The notes under the pieces are model-generated. The model was not told where the DNA came from. It was given only the letters and a program-made list of their open reading frames with translations, and did no database searches. From the NCBI GenBank assembly GCA_002709565.1, contig PAPY01000002.1, positions 1 through 64,000 of the forward strand: a stretch of 64,000 nucleotides of DNA, written 5' to 3'. The position numbers and the translations under genes were made by a program. The number at the start of each line of letters is the position of its first letter. Within the stretch, counting starts at the first letter, position 1. Positions 9,044-19,007 of the stretch are shown here, piece by piece. Origin of the DNA: Legionellales bacterium (GTDB taxonomy: Bacteria > Pseudomonadota > Gammaproteobacteria > UBA1113).

Positions 9044-9760
9044 ATGATGAATAAAACCACTGAACTCTATTCCGGTAAAGCCAAGACGGTGTACGAGACG
9101 GATTCCCCGGATCATTTGATTCTGGAATTTCGTGATGATGCAACAGCATTTGATGGCACCAAGAAGGCAAGCTTGGCTCGTAAGGGCGCAGTGAATAATC
9201 AATTCAATGCTTTTATCATGACGCAGCTGCAAACAGCTGGCATTAATACTCATTTTGTCGAGCAACGCTCAGCGAATGAATCAGTGGTAAAACGTCTAGC
9301 AATGATCCCGGTGGAATGTGTGGTACGCAATATTGCTGCAGGCAGTATCTGCAAACGCTTAGGCCTTGAGGAAGGGCAAACGTTTGCTGAACCTATCTTT
9401 GAATTCTTTTACAAAGACGATGCATTGCATGACCCGATGATCAATGATGCCCATATTCTTGCGTTCCAATGGGCAACAGCTGATGAAATTGAACAAATGA
9501 AGCAATTAACCTTGGCGGTAAATAATATTCTTAAACCATTATTTGCTGAAGCGGGCATATTGCTGGTGGATTATAAATTAGAATTCGGTCGCTTCCATGG
9601 CGAGCTTGTGCTAGGGGATGAGTTTACCCCCGATGGTTGTCGATTGTGGGATGCAGATTCTGGCGAGAAGTTGGATAAAGATCGCTTCCGTCGTGATTTA
9701 GGTAATGTCATTGAAGCTTACGAAGATGTGGCAAACCGCTTGGGGATCACCCTCACATGA
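9044..9760 (+). CDS. purC: Phosphoribosylaminoimidazole-succinocarboxamide synthase
   Basis: 238 residues, the usual size of bacterial SAICAR synthetase, which joins CAIR and aspartate in purine synthesis. Characteristic motifs are [16 protein letters not shown] at the N-terminus, [15 protein letters not shown] in the middle and [11 protein letters not shown] toward the C-terminus. Two adjacent ATG codons (9044, 9047) could start it. It lies 9 nt after the lipoprotein gene and overlaps pncA by 4 nt (ATGA), indicating translational coupling. Confidence 0.97.
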   Translation: MMNKTTELYSGKAKTVYETDSPDHLILEFRDDATAFDGTKKASLARKGAVNNQFNAFIMTQLQTAGINTHFVEQRSANESVVKRLAMIPVECVVRNIAAGSICKRLGLEEGQTFAEPIFEFFYKDDALHDPMINDAHILAFQWATADEIEQMKQLTLAVNNILKPLFAEAGILLVDYKLEFGRFHGELVLGDEFTPDGCRLWDADSGEKLDKDRFRRDLGNVIEAYEDVANRLGITLT

Positions 9761-10407
9761 GTGTGACCTTGCCGGCTAAATCTCAGGTTGCCAGTTTTGA
9801 TGTGGATGCGCAAAATACCTTTACCCCTGTTTGTCCAGATGAATTACCAGTACCCCAAGGCGATGAAATTGTCGCTGCATTAAATGCCCAAGCGGAGTTT
9901 GCCAGTGTACGAATAGGCTCTAAAGATGCCCATAGCCCAAAGGCTGCTTGGTTAGCAGACGACGCCAATCCACAATACTCCACCATCGAGGGAGAGAATA
10001 TGGATGTACGTTGGGTGGCGCATGCGATGGTTGGTACCCAAGGCTTTGATTTAATCACTGGATTACCACCGGTGACAGACTATGATTATTTTGTCTGGAA
10101 AGGAGTGGAGTGTGATATGCACCCTTATGGCGCGTGTTACCATGATTTTGCCGAAAAGCTATCAACCGGGGCCATTGAATTTTTGCGGGGACAAGGGATC
10201 ACTACGGTAATTGTCGGCGGTTTAGCCACAGACTATTGCGTTAAGTCTACCGTGCTACAATTAGTAAAAGCAGGTTTTGCGGTTATTGTGAACTTAACTG
10301 CATGCCGCGGAATTGCACCAGATACCACACAAGCTGCAATTGATGAGATGCAACAAGCCGGCGCTGTTTGCATTGAGCAGTTAGACCAATTAACAACGGC
10401 CGAGTAA
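9757..10407 (+). CDS. pncA: Nicotinamidase
   Basis: 216 residues of the isochorismatase-like fold, converting nicotinamide to nicotinate in NAD salvage. The catalytic triad is visible: Asp in FDVDAQNTF (residues 14-22), Lys in WKGVECD (about 114) and the nucleophile Cys in [10 protein letters not shown] (about 161). The metal-binding His lies in the D/H-rich stretch between. It overlaps purC by 4 nt and is followed 4 nt later by pncB, the next enzyme of the pathway. Confidence 0.93.
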   Translation: MSVTLPAKSQVASFDVDAQNTFTPVCPDELPVPQGDEIVAALNAQAEFASVRIGSKDAHSPKAAWLADDANPQYSTIEGENMDVRWVAHAMVGTQGFDLITGLPPVTDYDYFVWKGVECDMHPYGACYHDFAEKLSTGAIEFLRGQGITTVIVGGLATDYCVKSTVLQLVKAGFAVIVNLTACRGIAPDTTQAAIDEMQQAGAVCIEQLDQLTTAE

Positions 10408-10411
10408 TAGC

Positions 10412-11572
10412 ATGATTATCGAATCGCTACTAGATACTGATCTCTACAAATTCACCATGATGCAGGCAGTGTTGCACCAATTCCCAGGGGCGATGGTTCA
10501 GTATCGATTTAAATGTCGTAATGAAGGGGTTGATTTGGCACCTTACGCTGAAGAAATCAAAGACGAAATCAAAGCCTTGTGTCAATTACGTTTCAGCAAT
10601 GAAGAAATTAATTATTTGAGTCAGTTTAGTTTTTTTAAAACTGATTATTTAGATTTTTTGCGCATATTTCAATTGAATGATGAATTCATCGCGATCAATA
10701 CGGACAATGGTTTTGAATTAGATGTTAAAGGTCCCTGGTTGCACACGATCATGTTTGAAGTGCCTCTTTTGGCAATTATTAGCGAAGTGTATTTTCGCAA
10801 TACCCAACCTGACCCGAATTATACCGAAGGCAAGCAACGGTTAGCAGATAAAATAATATTCCTCAAAAATGAAACCCCGGCAGGCGAGTTTAAATTCTCT
10901 GAGTTTGGTACACGACGGCGTTTTTCTCGTGAATGGCAGGAGTATGTCATCAAAACCCTCGGTGCAGAGTTAGCACCTAATCTAATTGGCACCAGTAATG
11001 TGTATTATGCTAAGGAATTTGGTATGACACCCATCGGTACCATGGCTCATGAATATTTACAAGCTTGTCAAACCCTGGGCCCACGTTTAGTCTATAGCCA
11101 AAAGTTCGCCTTTGAGAAGTGGGCACAAGAATACCGTGGTGAGTTGGGGATAGCTTTGTCGGATGTTTATGGTCTGGAAGCATTTATTAATGACTTTGAT
11201 TTGTACTTTTGTAAATTATTCGATGGAGCGCGTCACGATTCAGGCGATCCCTTTGAATGGGGCGAGCGTTTAATTGAACATTATCAACAGTTCCGGATTG
11301 ATCCAAAAACCAAACAAATGATTTTTAGCGATAACTTGAGTTTCAAGACGGCGATTGAAATTTTTTGGCGCTTCAAAGACCGTATCAATGTGGCGTTTGG
11401 TATAGGGACGAACCTCACCAATGATCTAGGTTACACAGCGCTACAGAACGTCATCAAAATGATTTACTGCAATGGCCAACCTGTTGCAAAAGTCTCAGAT
11501 ACTCCAGAAAAAACTATGTGTCCCGATGCCTCCTACCTTGAATACCTCAAGCAAGTATTTAAGATAGGGTAA
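10412..11572 (+). CDS. pncB: Nicotinate phosphoribosyltransferase
   Basis: 386 residues, normal for the enterobacterial-type enzyme that makes nicotinate mononucleotide from nicotinate and PRPP. Diagnostic segments are [17 protein letters not shown] at the N-terminus, [34 protein letters not shown] (with the regulatory His) and [14 protein letters not shown]. Last gene of the dapA operon. Its stop codon abuts the stop codon of the convergent downstream gene with no spacer. Confidence 0.96.
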   Translation: MIIESLLDTDLYKFTMMQAVLHQFPGAMVQYRFKCRNEGVDLAPYAEEIKDEIKALCQLRFSNEEINYLSQFSFFKTDYLDFLRIFQLNDEFIAINTDNGFELDVKGPWLHTIMFEVPLLAIISEVYFRNTQPDPNYTEGKQRLADKIIFLKNETPAGEFKFSEFGTRRRFSREWQEYVIKTLGAELAPNLIGTSNVYYAKEFGMTPIGTMAHEYLQACQTLGPRLVYSQKFAFEKWAQEYRGELGIALSDVYGLEAFINDFDLYFCKLFDGARHDSGDPFEWGERLIEHYQQFRIDPKTKQMIFSDNLSFKTAIEIFWRFKDRINVAFGIGTNLTNDLGYTALQNVIKMIYCNGQPVAKVSDTPEKTMCPDASYLEYLKQVFKIG

Positions 11573-12862
11573 TTACTTCTTCATATGCTGCCAATTGGAA
11601 CCAATATGCGGGTAATCTTTAGGCCAATTGTTCAGTTTTGGAAAATCTTTACCATTATTAAAATGATAATAGCTGTCATGGGTGAGGCAGTGTTTGTGAA
11701 TTAGTGGCCAGACGCAAGTCCGCAAAAATTGTTGATCAATAGTGCGGGTCATAAAATTATTTGCCATGAAGTCATTGATCAGAACATCCATATCAGGCAA
11801 TGTATTTCCAACCCCACCCCAGAGACCAGCAAGGATCAATTCAGTATGGCCGTAGTGATCGCGCATGATATGGAAATGTTTATTTGATACTAGCCATTCT
11901 TCGACAGCTGCCCGTTCAGGTAAAGTCAAGATGCTGTCACAATCGCGGATCATAAACCGATCAATATTGTGGTCACTGATCACTTTAAAGCGCCAGAATA
12001 ATCCCTCAAACGCACGGTTACCTTTTAATTCCATGATAACCTGGGCGCCAGTTCTTGCCAGTTGTTGCACGACATCTTCGGGCAAAGATTTGTCGCAATA
12101 AAAACGACAAGTCCACTCAGGGTAAATTACCTTGGCAAGATTTGCGTTTAACAGTGCGGGCTTTAAATAATTGGGGTCATTTCCCCAGAGACTGTAGGCA
12201 ATAATATTGCGTTCTGGTGCATTAGGATTAAATGGCGGAATAGCATTATCGATTGTATATGGCCAGGGGACGTCATGTTTAAGTAAATTTAAATTATCTT
12301 CTGAAAATGCAAGTTGGTTTTTGATAGTTAGGCTTTGGCGACCACAGCTTAGGGCTGCATCGAGTTTGTTTTGTTTGCCCAGAGCACGCGCTAAACCATC
12401 GTAGGCATTTAGATACATATTGTCGATTTCTAGGCATTTTTTGAAATACTTTTCGGCTTCAGCAAAGTTACCAAGCCCAGACCAGTATAAGCCACAATTA
12501 CTGATAATGCCGATATTATTAGGGTCAACTTGCAGGGCCATTTGGCTTATCTCTATGGCGGCTTGATATTGGCGCATGGCATAAAAACAAGTCGCAGCCA
12601 GCTTGAAGTCATCAATAAATAGCTTTTTTTTGTGACGGTGATTAAGATTTATGGCTTTAATGAAATATTGTGCCGCACCAATAAAGTTACCGAGTTGGCG
12701 TAAGCGCAATGCATATTGACGAAAGCCTTCTGCGTGGTCTTTAATGCTGAATTCTTTACAGAATTGATGAAAATCCTGTTCCATTGCAGCTTCATCAACA
12801 GGATTGGCAATGGATTTACCGCGAGCTGAAAAATTCATGTTAATTAGTTCGTCCACAATCAC
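11573..12862 (-). CDS. TPR protein fused to a glycosyltransferase-like domain
   Basis: 429 residues. About residues 35-185 carry tandem tetratricopeptide repeats (for example the YQAAIEISQMALQVDPNN and FAEAEKYFKKCLEIDNM units). The C-terminal ~230 residues contain PEWTCRFYCD, an RDCDS acidic motif and a HYGHTELILAGLWGG stretch. These resemble DxD-type nucleotide-sugar transferases of capsule or LPS loci (inference). No signal peptide or membrane segment. It ends directly against pncB; the L,D-transpeptidase gene lies 8 nt upstream, so the two may be cotranscribed. Confidence 0.65.
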   Translation of the reverse strand: MIVDELINMNFSARGKSIANPVDEAAMEQDFHQFCKEFSIKDHAEGFRQYALRLRQLGNFIGAAQYFIKAINLNHRHKKKLFIDDFKLAATCFYAMRQYQAAIEISQMALQVDPNNIGIISNCGLYWSGLGNFAEAEKYFKKCLEIDNMYLNAYDGLARALGKQNKLDAALSCGRQSLTIKNQLAFSEDNLNLLKHDVPWPYTIDNAIPPFNPNAPERNIIAYSLWGNDPNYLKPALLNANLAKVIYPEWTCRFYCDKSLPEDVVQQLARTGAQVIMELKGNRAFEGLFWRFKVISDHNIDRFMIRDCDSILTLPERAAVEEWLVSNKHFHIMRDHYGHTELILAGLWGGVGNTLPDMDVLINDFMANNFMTRTIDQQFLRTCVWPLIHKHCLTHDSYYHFNNGKDFPKLNNWPKDYPHIGSNWQHMKK

Positions 12863-12870
12863 CTCATTAA

Positions 12871-13827
12871 TTAATAAAATCCTGAATCTTGCGGCAACTC
12901 AGGTTGTGGTTCGATGATATTGGTAGGGATCCCTTGTTCTTGTTTAGCAATAATTTCAACTTTGTGCCAATCAATCGGCGCACCGATATGATAGTTAGCT
13001 TGCCGTACTAAACTTTGGTAATCGATAATGGCAGCAATTTCATTATTGTTCTCTACCGGTTCGTGGGCTTCCAGATAGAGTTTGCCATTGGACCAGCCTA
13101 ATTTATAAGGTTCGTTAACAATTTGTACCGGAGTGCCAGTGGGTACATCATAAAATAAAGTTTCAATATCTTGTGGGTATAATCGAATACAACCGGAACT
13201 GACTTGCTTGCCGATGGAGCGAGGATTGTTAGTGCCATGAATGAGTAGTGAATTCATATTTAGACGTAGTGCATATTGACCCAAGGGGTTCTTAGGGCCG
13301 GGTGGAACGATTTCTGGAAGTCGTCGACCTTTTGCGGCGCTGGCGGCGCGTATAGATTTAGGCACTCGCCAACTGGGATCTGCAACTTTGTCAATAATTG
13401 TTGTCGTAGCTACAGGCGTCTCCCAACCTTCTTTGCCAATCGAGATAGGTGCGGTAATGACTAAGTTTTCATTCGGAGGGAAATAATATAAACGCATTTC
13501 TGAAAGATTGACAACAATACCTTCGCGTTTAGCGTTGGGTAAAACATAATGATTAGGAATTATGATTTTTTGTTGAGGTTTAAGGCGATTAAAATTAATG
13601 CCGGGATTGGCTTTTTGGAGCTCGATATGCCCTACACTATTGCGTCTGGCAATGGTCGTTAAGTTATCACCAGGTTGAACATAGTCTTCGATAACTTCAC
13701 CGATTAAATGTTCACCTGCAGGGGGAAGGGGATAGAACTCGATTGCTTGGGCATTATTAATAGGTAATAGCCCCGCAAGTAGTATGCAGAGTACTAGGCA
13801 GGCCTGTTGCAAGCGACGCGACTCCAT
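12871..13827 (-). CDS. LysM-containing L,D-transpeptidase (YkuD/ErfK family)
   Basis: 318 residues. A Sec signal (about 1-28) is followed by a LysM-like motif (DNLTTIARRNSVG, about 53-95) and then the YkuD catalytic domain. Its signature HGTNNPRSIGKQVSSGCIRL contains the catalytic His and the nucleophile Cys. Such periplasmic enzymes make 3-3 crosslinks in peptidoglycan or attach Braun-type lipoprotein to it. The arrangement matches E. coli ErfK/YbiS/YcfS. Confident in family; which of the two reactions it performs cannot be told. Confidence 0.93.
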   Translation of the reverse strand: MESRRLQQACLVLCILLAGLLPINNAQAIEFYPLPPAGEHLIGEVIEDYVQPGDNLTTIARRNSVGHIELQKANPGINFNRLKPQQKIIIPNHYVLPNAKREGIVVNLSEMRLYYFPPNENLVITAPISIGKEGWETPVATTTIIDKVADPSWRVPKSIRAASAAKGRRLPEIVPPGPKNPLGQYALRLNMNSLLIHGTNNPRSIGKQVSSGCIRLYPQDIETLFYDVPTGTPVQIVNEPYKLGWSNGKLYLEAHEPVENNNEIAAIIDYQSLVRQANYHIGAPIDWHKVEIIAKQEQGIPTNIIEPQPELPQDSGFY

Positions 13828-13989
13828 CTCAGTTATCCTAGTTAATTGAATTCGTTATATTTTTGCTAAATCATCTATCTACTAGGTATAGCTAAGAATG
13901 GCGATTATTTCAAAGAATCAGTAATGCCGCTGGTGGAATCAGTACAGCGGCACATATTATCTGGTTGTTATGGGAACAAAAATAGGCAC

Positions 13990-14436
13990 TTAGTCAGTTA
14001 CAGTATCTGCTTTTGCCAAATCCTCAAGATGTTTGCGGTATTTGATTTGCTTGGTAATATCTTTTTGCACACCCACATAATGAGTAAGCTTATTATTCGC
14101 ATCGAATATTGGCGCTAAACTCAGCTCATTCCAAAAGGTTGTACCATCTTTGCGATAATTTAGTAAATTAACCCGACAGGGTTGCTGGTTGGCAATGGCC
14201 GTTCGAATAGCTAAGCACTCTTGTGGTTGCTTGGCGTCGGCCTGTAAGAAGCGGCAATTGCGTCCCATCACTTCATGGACAGAGTAGCCCGTCATTTCTT
14301 CAAATTTACGGTTAATATAAATAAGAGGCATATTCTCATCTGTTGCATCAACAATGGTGATACCATCATTAGCCGCATCCAAGGCTTGGAAAGCCAGACT
14401 GGTTCCAATGTTATGTGTAGATCTTATAGTTTTCAT
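13990..14436 (-). CDS. Short LOV-domain blue-light photoreceptor
   Basis: 148 residues from the ATG at 14434-14436; an ORF extension upstream lies inside hmgA and is rejected. It is a PAS/LOV core with the flavin-adduct motif GRNCRFLQ (Cys61), preceded by EEMTGYSVHEVMG. It continues with the R-x-x-I pattern, NYRKDGTTFWNELSLAPI (conserved Asn/Asn flavin contacts) and YVGVQKDITKQ (Gln). A short helical tail follows, with no kinase, GGDEF or HTH output. This matches short-LOV proteins such as PpSB1-LOV of Pseudomonas putida, which bind FMN and dimerise. Only 4 nt separate it from the hmgA stop. Confidence 0.9.
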   Translation of the reverse strand: MKTIRSTHNIGTSLAFQALDAANDGITIVDATDENMPLIYINRKFEEMTGYSVHEVMGRNCRFLQADAKQPQECLAIRTAIANQQPCRVNLLNYRKDGTTFWNELSLAPIFDANNKLTHYVGVQKDITKQIKYRKHLEDLAKADTVTD

Positions 14437-14440
14437 GTAA

Positions 14441-15736
14441 TTACCTGTTGTGTTCAAATTGCCGCGGCAGCCCTTGCCAACATTGCAAATAATCTTTTTG
14501 TAGTTGTTTGCTATCCTTGGCAAACGTCGTTGGAGTCCAGGAAAAATAGCTTTCAAACATAAAGGCGAGAGTATCTTTATAATACGTTGGTGTAAGTTCA
14601 ACTTCACTAGCCTCGATGTAACTTGCCTTGTCAGGACCGTGTGGTGTCATGCAATTATGTAGACTGGCCCCACCGGGAACAAAGCCCGAGGATTTAGCGT
14701 CATAATTGCCTTTAATTAATCCCATAAATTCACTCATGATATTACGATGGTAATAGGGTGGACGAAATGTGTGTTCTGCCACCATCCAACGCTCGGGAAA
14801 TATCACAAAGTCAACGTTGGCGACACCGGGGGTATTTGACGGTGCGCTCAGCACGGTGAAGATAGACGGATCGGGATGATCCCAACTTACCGTATTAATG
14901 GTATTAAAGTGCGTTAAATTATATTTATAAGGGGTGTAATTGCCATGCCATGCAACGACATTGAGGGGTGAATGGGGCGTTGTTGTTTGCCACAGTGCAC
15001 CTTGAAACTTGGTTAATAGTTTACATTCACTATCAATTTCTTCGTAAAAAGCGACGGGAACCTGAAAGTCTCGAGGATTGGCCAAACCATTCGCGCCAAT
15101 GGGCCCAAGCTCGGGCAAACGGAAGTTCGCGCCAAAGTTTTCGCAAATATAACCGCGCGCTTGGTCTTGATAGAGATGAACTTGGTATTTCACACCCCGA
15201 GGGATAACAGCTATCTCACCGGGCGCAACACTCAGTAAACCAAACTCTGTTCGTAATAATAGTTCACCCTCCTGTGGGACAATAAGAAACTCGCCATCGG
15301 CATTATAAAAAAAGCTATCCTCCATGGAGGCATTGATAGCATATAAGTGAATAGCTGCACCGGTATGTAAACGACAATTCCCATGTCCAGCAAACGTCAC
15401 CAGACCCTGGACGAAGTCGGTTGGTTTTTTGGGGTAGGGCAATGGGTCCCAACGGCATTGGGTGGGGTTAGCAGGACCCTCATTAAATGATTGACACAAG
15501 CGCTTATGTTTCAGCGGCTGAAAACCACCTTGAGTAACTGAGGGTTGGATCCGATAAAGCCAACTGCGTTGGTTAGTTTCACGAGGCGTGGTAAACGAAG
15601 TGCCACTAAGCTGTTCTGTGTATAAGCCATAAGCGGGTTTTTGTGGCGAGTTTTGACCTTCTGGTAATGCACCCGCTAAGGCTTCTGTACTAAAATGATT
15701 ACCAAAACCTTGTTGATAATTGAATTTCTCTTGCAT
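14441..15736 (-). CDS. hmgA: Homogentisate 1,2-dioxygenase
   Basis: 431 residues, full length for HmgA, the Fe(II) enzyme opening homogentisate to maleylacetoacetate in tyrosine catabolism. Diagnostic segments are YQQGFGNHFSTEA at the N-terminus, a long cupin core, and iron-ligand regions PPYYHRNIMSEFMGLIKG and HNCMTPHGPD. A Shine-Dalgarno (AGGAAAGG) sits directly before the ATG, 8 nt from the upstream acyltransferase stop. No hppD, maiA or fahA is in the window, so the rest of the pathway must be elsewhere or missing. Loss of HmgA activity causes pyomelanin in other bacteria. Confidence 0.96.
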   Translation of the reverse strand: MQEKFNYQQGFGNHFSTEALAGALPEGQNSPQKPAYGLYTEQLSGTSFTTPRETNQRSWLYRIQPSVTQGGFQPLKHKRLCQSFNEGPANPTQCRWDPLPYPKKPTDFVQGLVTFAGHGNCRLHTGAAIHLYAINASMEDSFFYNADGEFLIVPQEGELLLRTEFGLLSVAPGEIAVIPRGVKYQVHLYQDQARGYICENFGANFRLPELGPIGANGLANPRDFQVPVAFYEEIDSECKLLTKFQGALWQTTTPHSPLNVVAWHGNYTPYKYNLTHFNTINTVSWDHPDPSIFTVLSAPSNTPGVANVDFVIFPERWMVAEHTFRPPYYHRNIMSEFMGLIKGNYDAKSSGFVPGGASLHNCMTPHGPDKASYIEASEVELTPTYYKDTLAFMFESYFSWTPTTFAKDSKQLQKDYLQCWQGLPRQFEHNR

Positions 15737-15744
15737 CCTTTCCT

Positions 15745-16953
15745 CTATTCACTCACCGTTGATGTCGTACGTTTTGGCCCGCCTAATACCTTGCCTAACC
15801 AGGTAAAGCGAACAAACAAATGATAACTCAATAAAGCAATACCTAAACTCACACTGAGCACAATCAAAAACTTGACGCCACTGGGCAGAGGTGTGGCAAT
15901 CAATAAATATTGGCATACGACAACGATTTGCAAGGAAATTAAATATTTCCAATAAGAGGCATCAGCTAAATAGTGAATAACCCGGTTAGGCTTATTGCAG
16001 TAATCCATTAACAACCCTACCACGAAGAATAAACTGCCCCATGTGCATAAGCCGTGGAGGATGACAATCAAGACTTGTAGACTCACTGTGTCGAGGGCTG
16101 GTGTATTTAGGTAACGATACTGCAGGCTGAGATAGGCACAGTAAGTAAATAATAACAGGACGCTAATAAACTTGCGTTGTCCTCGCAAGCAACTAATGAG
16201 ACTGTTATCTGGGAAGCTACTTAAGCCATAGACGAAGAACAAACTATAAATACAAAAGGCATCCACATCAAAGCCAAGTTTCTCTGGCGTAATAAGGTAC
16301 GTCACGCCAGATAGATACAATAGGCCAATAAAGCCAATGATTAAAATAATTGCGCCATAGGTGCTTTGCAATGTGTCCTTGACGGCAGGGAAGTATTGTT
16401 TGAGCTTGGCAAGGTGGGGATGCTGCGCCAGTAAGTAGATCCCCAAACTCACCACATAAATTAATAGCAAATAATATAAGAACCACAAATACTCTGGGTT
16501 CAAGAAACGCAGCAAAATATGCGGCAGGGTAAAATCACTGGCCGAGACTGTCATCATGTGAGGTTGTAGTAATAACACTGAGTTGTCATGCAGGGTATGG
16601 TATTGGAAATAGGCCATAGAGAGTCCCGTTAAATGGTAAGGGATCAAAATCACCAAGCCAAACAAAAACGGAATAGCTACCCGCCAGAGACGATTTTCGA
16701 TAAGCTTTTTGAGTGGGTATCTATCATGTAAGTATTTAGTAAAAAAGCCCGCCACAAAAAAGAAAAAAGGCATATTCACGCTGTGTAAAATTAAATTCAA
16801 ATAACTGAATACGGGGTTGGTATTAATGTCATGAACATACCAAACAGAGGCCCGGGTGGTGGTGTAAGCCATTGCCGAATGAAAGGCAATCACCATTATC
16901 ATGGTGAGTACCCGTAGTGCATCCATGTAATGTATGCGCGGTGACTTAGTCAT
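15745..16953 (-). CDS. Acyltransferase 3/OpgC-like membrane acyltransferase
   Basis: 402 residues from the ATG at 16951-16953, which overlaps the end of the upstream glycosyltransferase gene by 8 nt. About ten membrane segments follow an IHYMDALRVLTMIMVIAFHSA motif, whose His and Arg are hallmarks of acyltransferase family 3. MPFFFFVAGFF and LWFLYYLLLIY motifs follow. The closest named relatives are OpgC (glucan succinylation) and similar O-acyltransferases. Likely decorates a periplasmic or surface glycan; substrate unknown. Confidence 0.85.
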   Translation of the reverse strand: MTKSPRIHYMDALRVLTMIMVIAFHSAMAYTTTRASVWYVHDINTNPVFSYLNLILHSVNMPFFFFVAGFFTKYLHDRYPLKKLIENRLWRVAIPFLFGLVILIPYHLTGLSMAYFQYHTLHDNSVLLLQPHMMTVSASDFTLPHILLRFLNPEYLWFLYYLLLIYVVSLGIYLLAQHPHLAKLKQYFPAVKDTLQSTYGAIILIIGFIGLLYLSGVTYLITPEKLGFDVDAFCIYSLFFVYGLSSFPDNSLISCLRGQRKFISVLLLFTYCAYLSLQYRYLNTPALDTVSLQVLIVILHGLCTWGSLFFVVGLLMDYCNKPNRVIHYLADASYWKYLISLQIVVVCQYLLIATPLPSGVKFLIVLSVSLGIALLSYHLFVRFTWLGKVLGGPKRTTSTVSE

Positions 16954-18616
16954 TGGAGAGCACCACTGTATTATTACCTGCAATGACGAGTTTCAATTGA
17001 TGCTCACGTATCAAGGACTGTAACTCTGTCTTATTGGCAAAGATAAAAAACCGATGCTGATGGGAATTCATAATGGGCCAAAAAGTGTTGTCACTGACGA
17101 CCCACGCCTGGGTATTTTGGTACTGTTTGCCATAGGCCGGTGGGTTATGCCAATTCACCGTAATAATAGGCCCGCTATACTGCAAGGCCAAATCCGGCAA
17201 GAAGCCATTGTAGCTGACAATGACATCGTCCTTGTGGCGGATTTTATTCACCTGATTCATTAAGGCTGCAGGAGCATCTTTATCAAGCACCGGTAAGGCT
17301 ACTGTCAGTATCAAACCAATGATAAGACTGAAGATGCTCACTAAGACAAAGCCAAGCTTAATCTTGCGCCAATAGAACAGTGGGTAAATAATACAGGCAA
17401 ATCCTAGCAGGCAGGCCTCCAGGACCCAGAGATAGATCTTCAGATCATCTGGGACAGCGAAAAAATTCGTTGCTGTGAATGCAGCAAGGATACAGACGAT
17501 GATGAATACGGTCATGAATAACAAATCATTACTGACCTTGAAATAGGGTGCGCCGGCAATTATCCAAGCACTGGATAAATAGCGGGTGACTATTAAGCTC
17601 GCAGGGGTAAACAAAATCAGGGTGAAATACAAATGATTCATTGGTGAAATTAACACGTAGAACAACACCACTAAGAGCCACAACAAAAAATACAAATCTG
17701 GCAGTGATTCAAAGTAGTTATCCCAATCTTTTGGCATGCTGTACCAAACTCCCGGCAAGACAAACACGGCCCAGGGCAAGAGTCCGATAAAGGCAAATAA
17801 GACAACCCACCAATCGAGATGGAAATGACTCAAATGGGTCCAGAAGGCTTGCCAATTGGCTTCAATAAAAAAGTAATGATAAAAATGCGGGTTCGCTTTG
17901 CCGGCGCAGACTAACCAAGGTACTGTAATCAGCAGGAATAACACAATACCCAAGGGATTGGCCAAAAACTTAAACGTCAGCCAGCCGCGAATCGCAAGGA
18001 TCCAAATCAGTGCTGTCAGAATTGGCAAAACAAAACCAGCCAGCCCTACCATCATGAAGCTCAAGCCTGTGAATACCCAAAACAAACAACTGAAGAACTT
18101 ACGGTGCTGCTCATTGCCAATCATGCCAAAGAAACTTAACAAGCTCATGGCCAACAGCCAATTTGCTGCGGTGAAGGGACCAATGGCTTGGGCGCCAAGG
18201 ATATAAAATACCGCAGTTCCAGTCACACTCGCAGCAATCAAACCGGCCCGACGATTTAACAATAACCGCGCAGCGGTGTAGTTAGTAATGACCCCTAGAA
18301 CTGCAAAAATAGTCGGCCACAAACGCAACGCCCAGGGTTTGAGACCAAATAGTTTGATACTGATGATTTGTAGCCATTGGAATAGGGGCGGTTGGGAGAG
18401 ATCTTTAACGCCATTCAAATAGGGTGTCACCCAGGTTTTGGCCTTGAGCATGCCTACCGCTAAGTCGGCATAATAACTCACATCGGGTATGCCTAAGGGA
18501 CGGAGACTCAGGAAAAAGCCATAGATACAGCCAGCGATAAGGGTGAGTAGGGTAACGTCTTTGAGCCAGCTTCCATGCTCGGCAGTCTGGGCATCATTGG
18601 CATCAGTTTGGTGCAT
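16946..18616 (-). CDS. ArnT-like GT-C glycosyltransferase (PMT_2 family)
   Basis: 556 residues from the ATG at 18614-18616, which has a TTAGGAG Shine-Dalgarno 8 nt upstream; the longer ORF adds 22 unlikely residues. The GT-C fold starts with a transmembrane helix and a first periplasmic loop carrying the acidic motif GIPDVSYYADLAVGM. YLNGVKDLSQPPLFQWLQ follows, then about ten more helices and a short soluble tail. In ArnT-type enzymes this loop acidic residue binds the polyprenyl-phosphate sugar donor. Lipid A, LPS core or another glycan could be the acceptor. First gene of the four-gene operon ending with the LOV gene. Confidence 0.85.
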   Translation of the reverse strand: MHQTDANDAQTAEHGSWLKDVTLLTLIAGCIYGFFLSLRPLGIPDVSYYADLAVGMLKAKTWVTPYLNGVKDLSQPPLFQWLQIISIKLFGLKPWALRLWPTIFAVLGVITNYTAARLLLNRRAGLIAASVTGTAVFYILGAQAIGPFTAANWLLAMSLLSFFGMIGNEQHRKFFSCLFWVFTGLSFMMVGLAGFVLPILTALIWILAIRGWLTFKFLANPLGIVLFLLITVPWLVCAGKANPHFYHYFFIEANWQAFWTHLSHFHLDWWVVLFAFIGLLPWAVFVLPGVWYSMPKDWDNYFESLPDLYFLLWLLVVLFYVLISPMNHLYFTLILFTPASLIVTRYLSSAWIIAGAPYFKVSNDLLFMTVFIIVCILAAFTATNFFAVPDDLKIYLWVLEACLLGFACIIYPLFYWRKIKLGFVLVSIFSLIIGLILTVALPVLDKDAPAALMNQVNKIRHKDDVIVSYNGFLPDLALQYSGPIITVNWHNPPAYGKQYQNTQAWVVSDNTFWPIMNSHQHRFFIFANKTELQSLIREHQLKLVIAGNNTVVLSND

Positions 18617-18717
18617 TTTTGAACTCCTAATGAATAGTCCTTTACTTATGGATCCAACTATTGTATTAAATTGTTGACACAATTGACAGATGTAGACGAC
18701 CGTTAAGGGGGCATACT

Positions 18718-18948
18718 GTGGAAAAATTATCGACTTGGCTGTTAGCGACCCTGCTGATCCTTGGCATGGCGACGCCTGCCTATGCTTACCTAGATCCGAG
18801 CTCTGGTAGCATCCTGTTGCAGGGAGTCATTGCCGGGATTGCTGGATTTTTGCTCACCATTAAGTTGTATTGGCAACGGTTGAAGGATTTTTTCCGCCGC
18901 AAGCCGAAGTCAGCTCCGACAGAAGGACCCTCACAAAAGCCAGAATAA
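18718..18948 (+). CDS. Small membrane protein with YLDPSSGS motif
   Basis: 76 residues from a GTG start. An N-terminal signal-like helix ends at about TPAYA. Then comes the conserved motif YLDPSSGSILLQG, a second hydrophobic helix (IAGIAGFLLTIKLYW) and a basic, Pro-rich tail. Proteins with YLDPGTGS-type motifs recur beside cell-surface polysaccharide genes in many bacteria (recalled, unverified); function unknown. It is divergent from the ArnT-like gene and 59 bp ahead of ompR. Confidence 0.7.
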   Translation: MEKLSTWLLATLLILGMATPAYAYLDPSSGSILLQGVIAGIAGFLLTIKLYWQRLKDFFRRKPKSAPTEGPSQKPE

Positions 18949-19007
18949 CACTGACACAGGCAGGTTAATCAGACTATAATGTTTATAATAGTTAACAAGG
19001 ACCAACA

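Noticed and set aside
14437-14607. 57-codon N-terminal extension of the LOV protein
   Set aside because: It lies wholly within hmgA and is unlike the PAS fold; the ATG at 14434-14436 has its own AGGT-type Shine-Dalgarno and fits short-LOV lengths.
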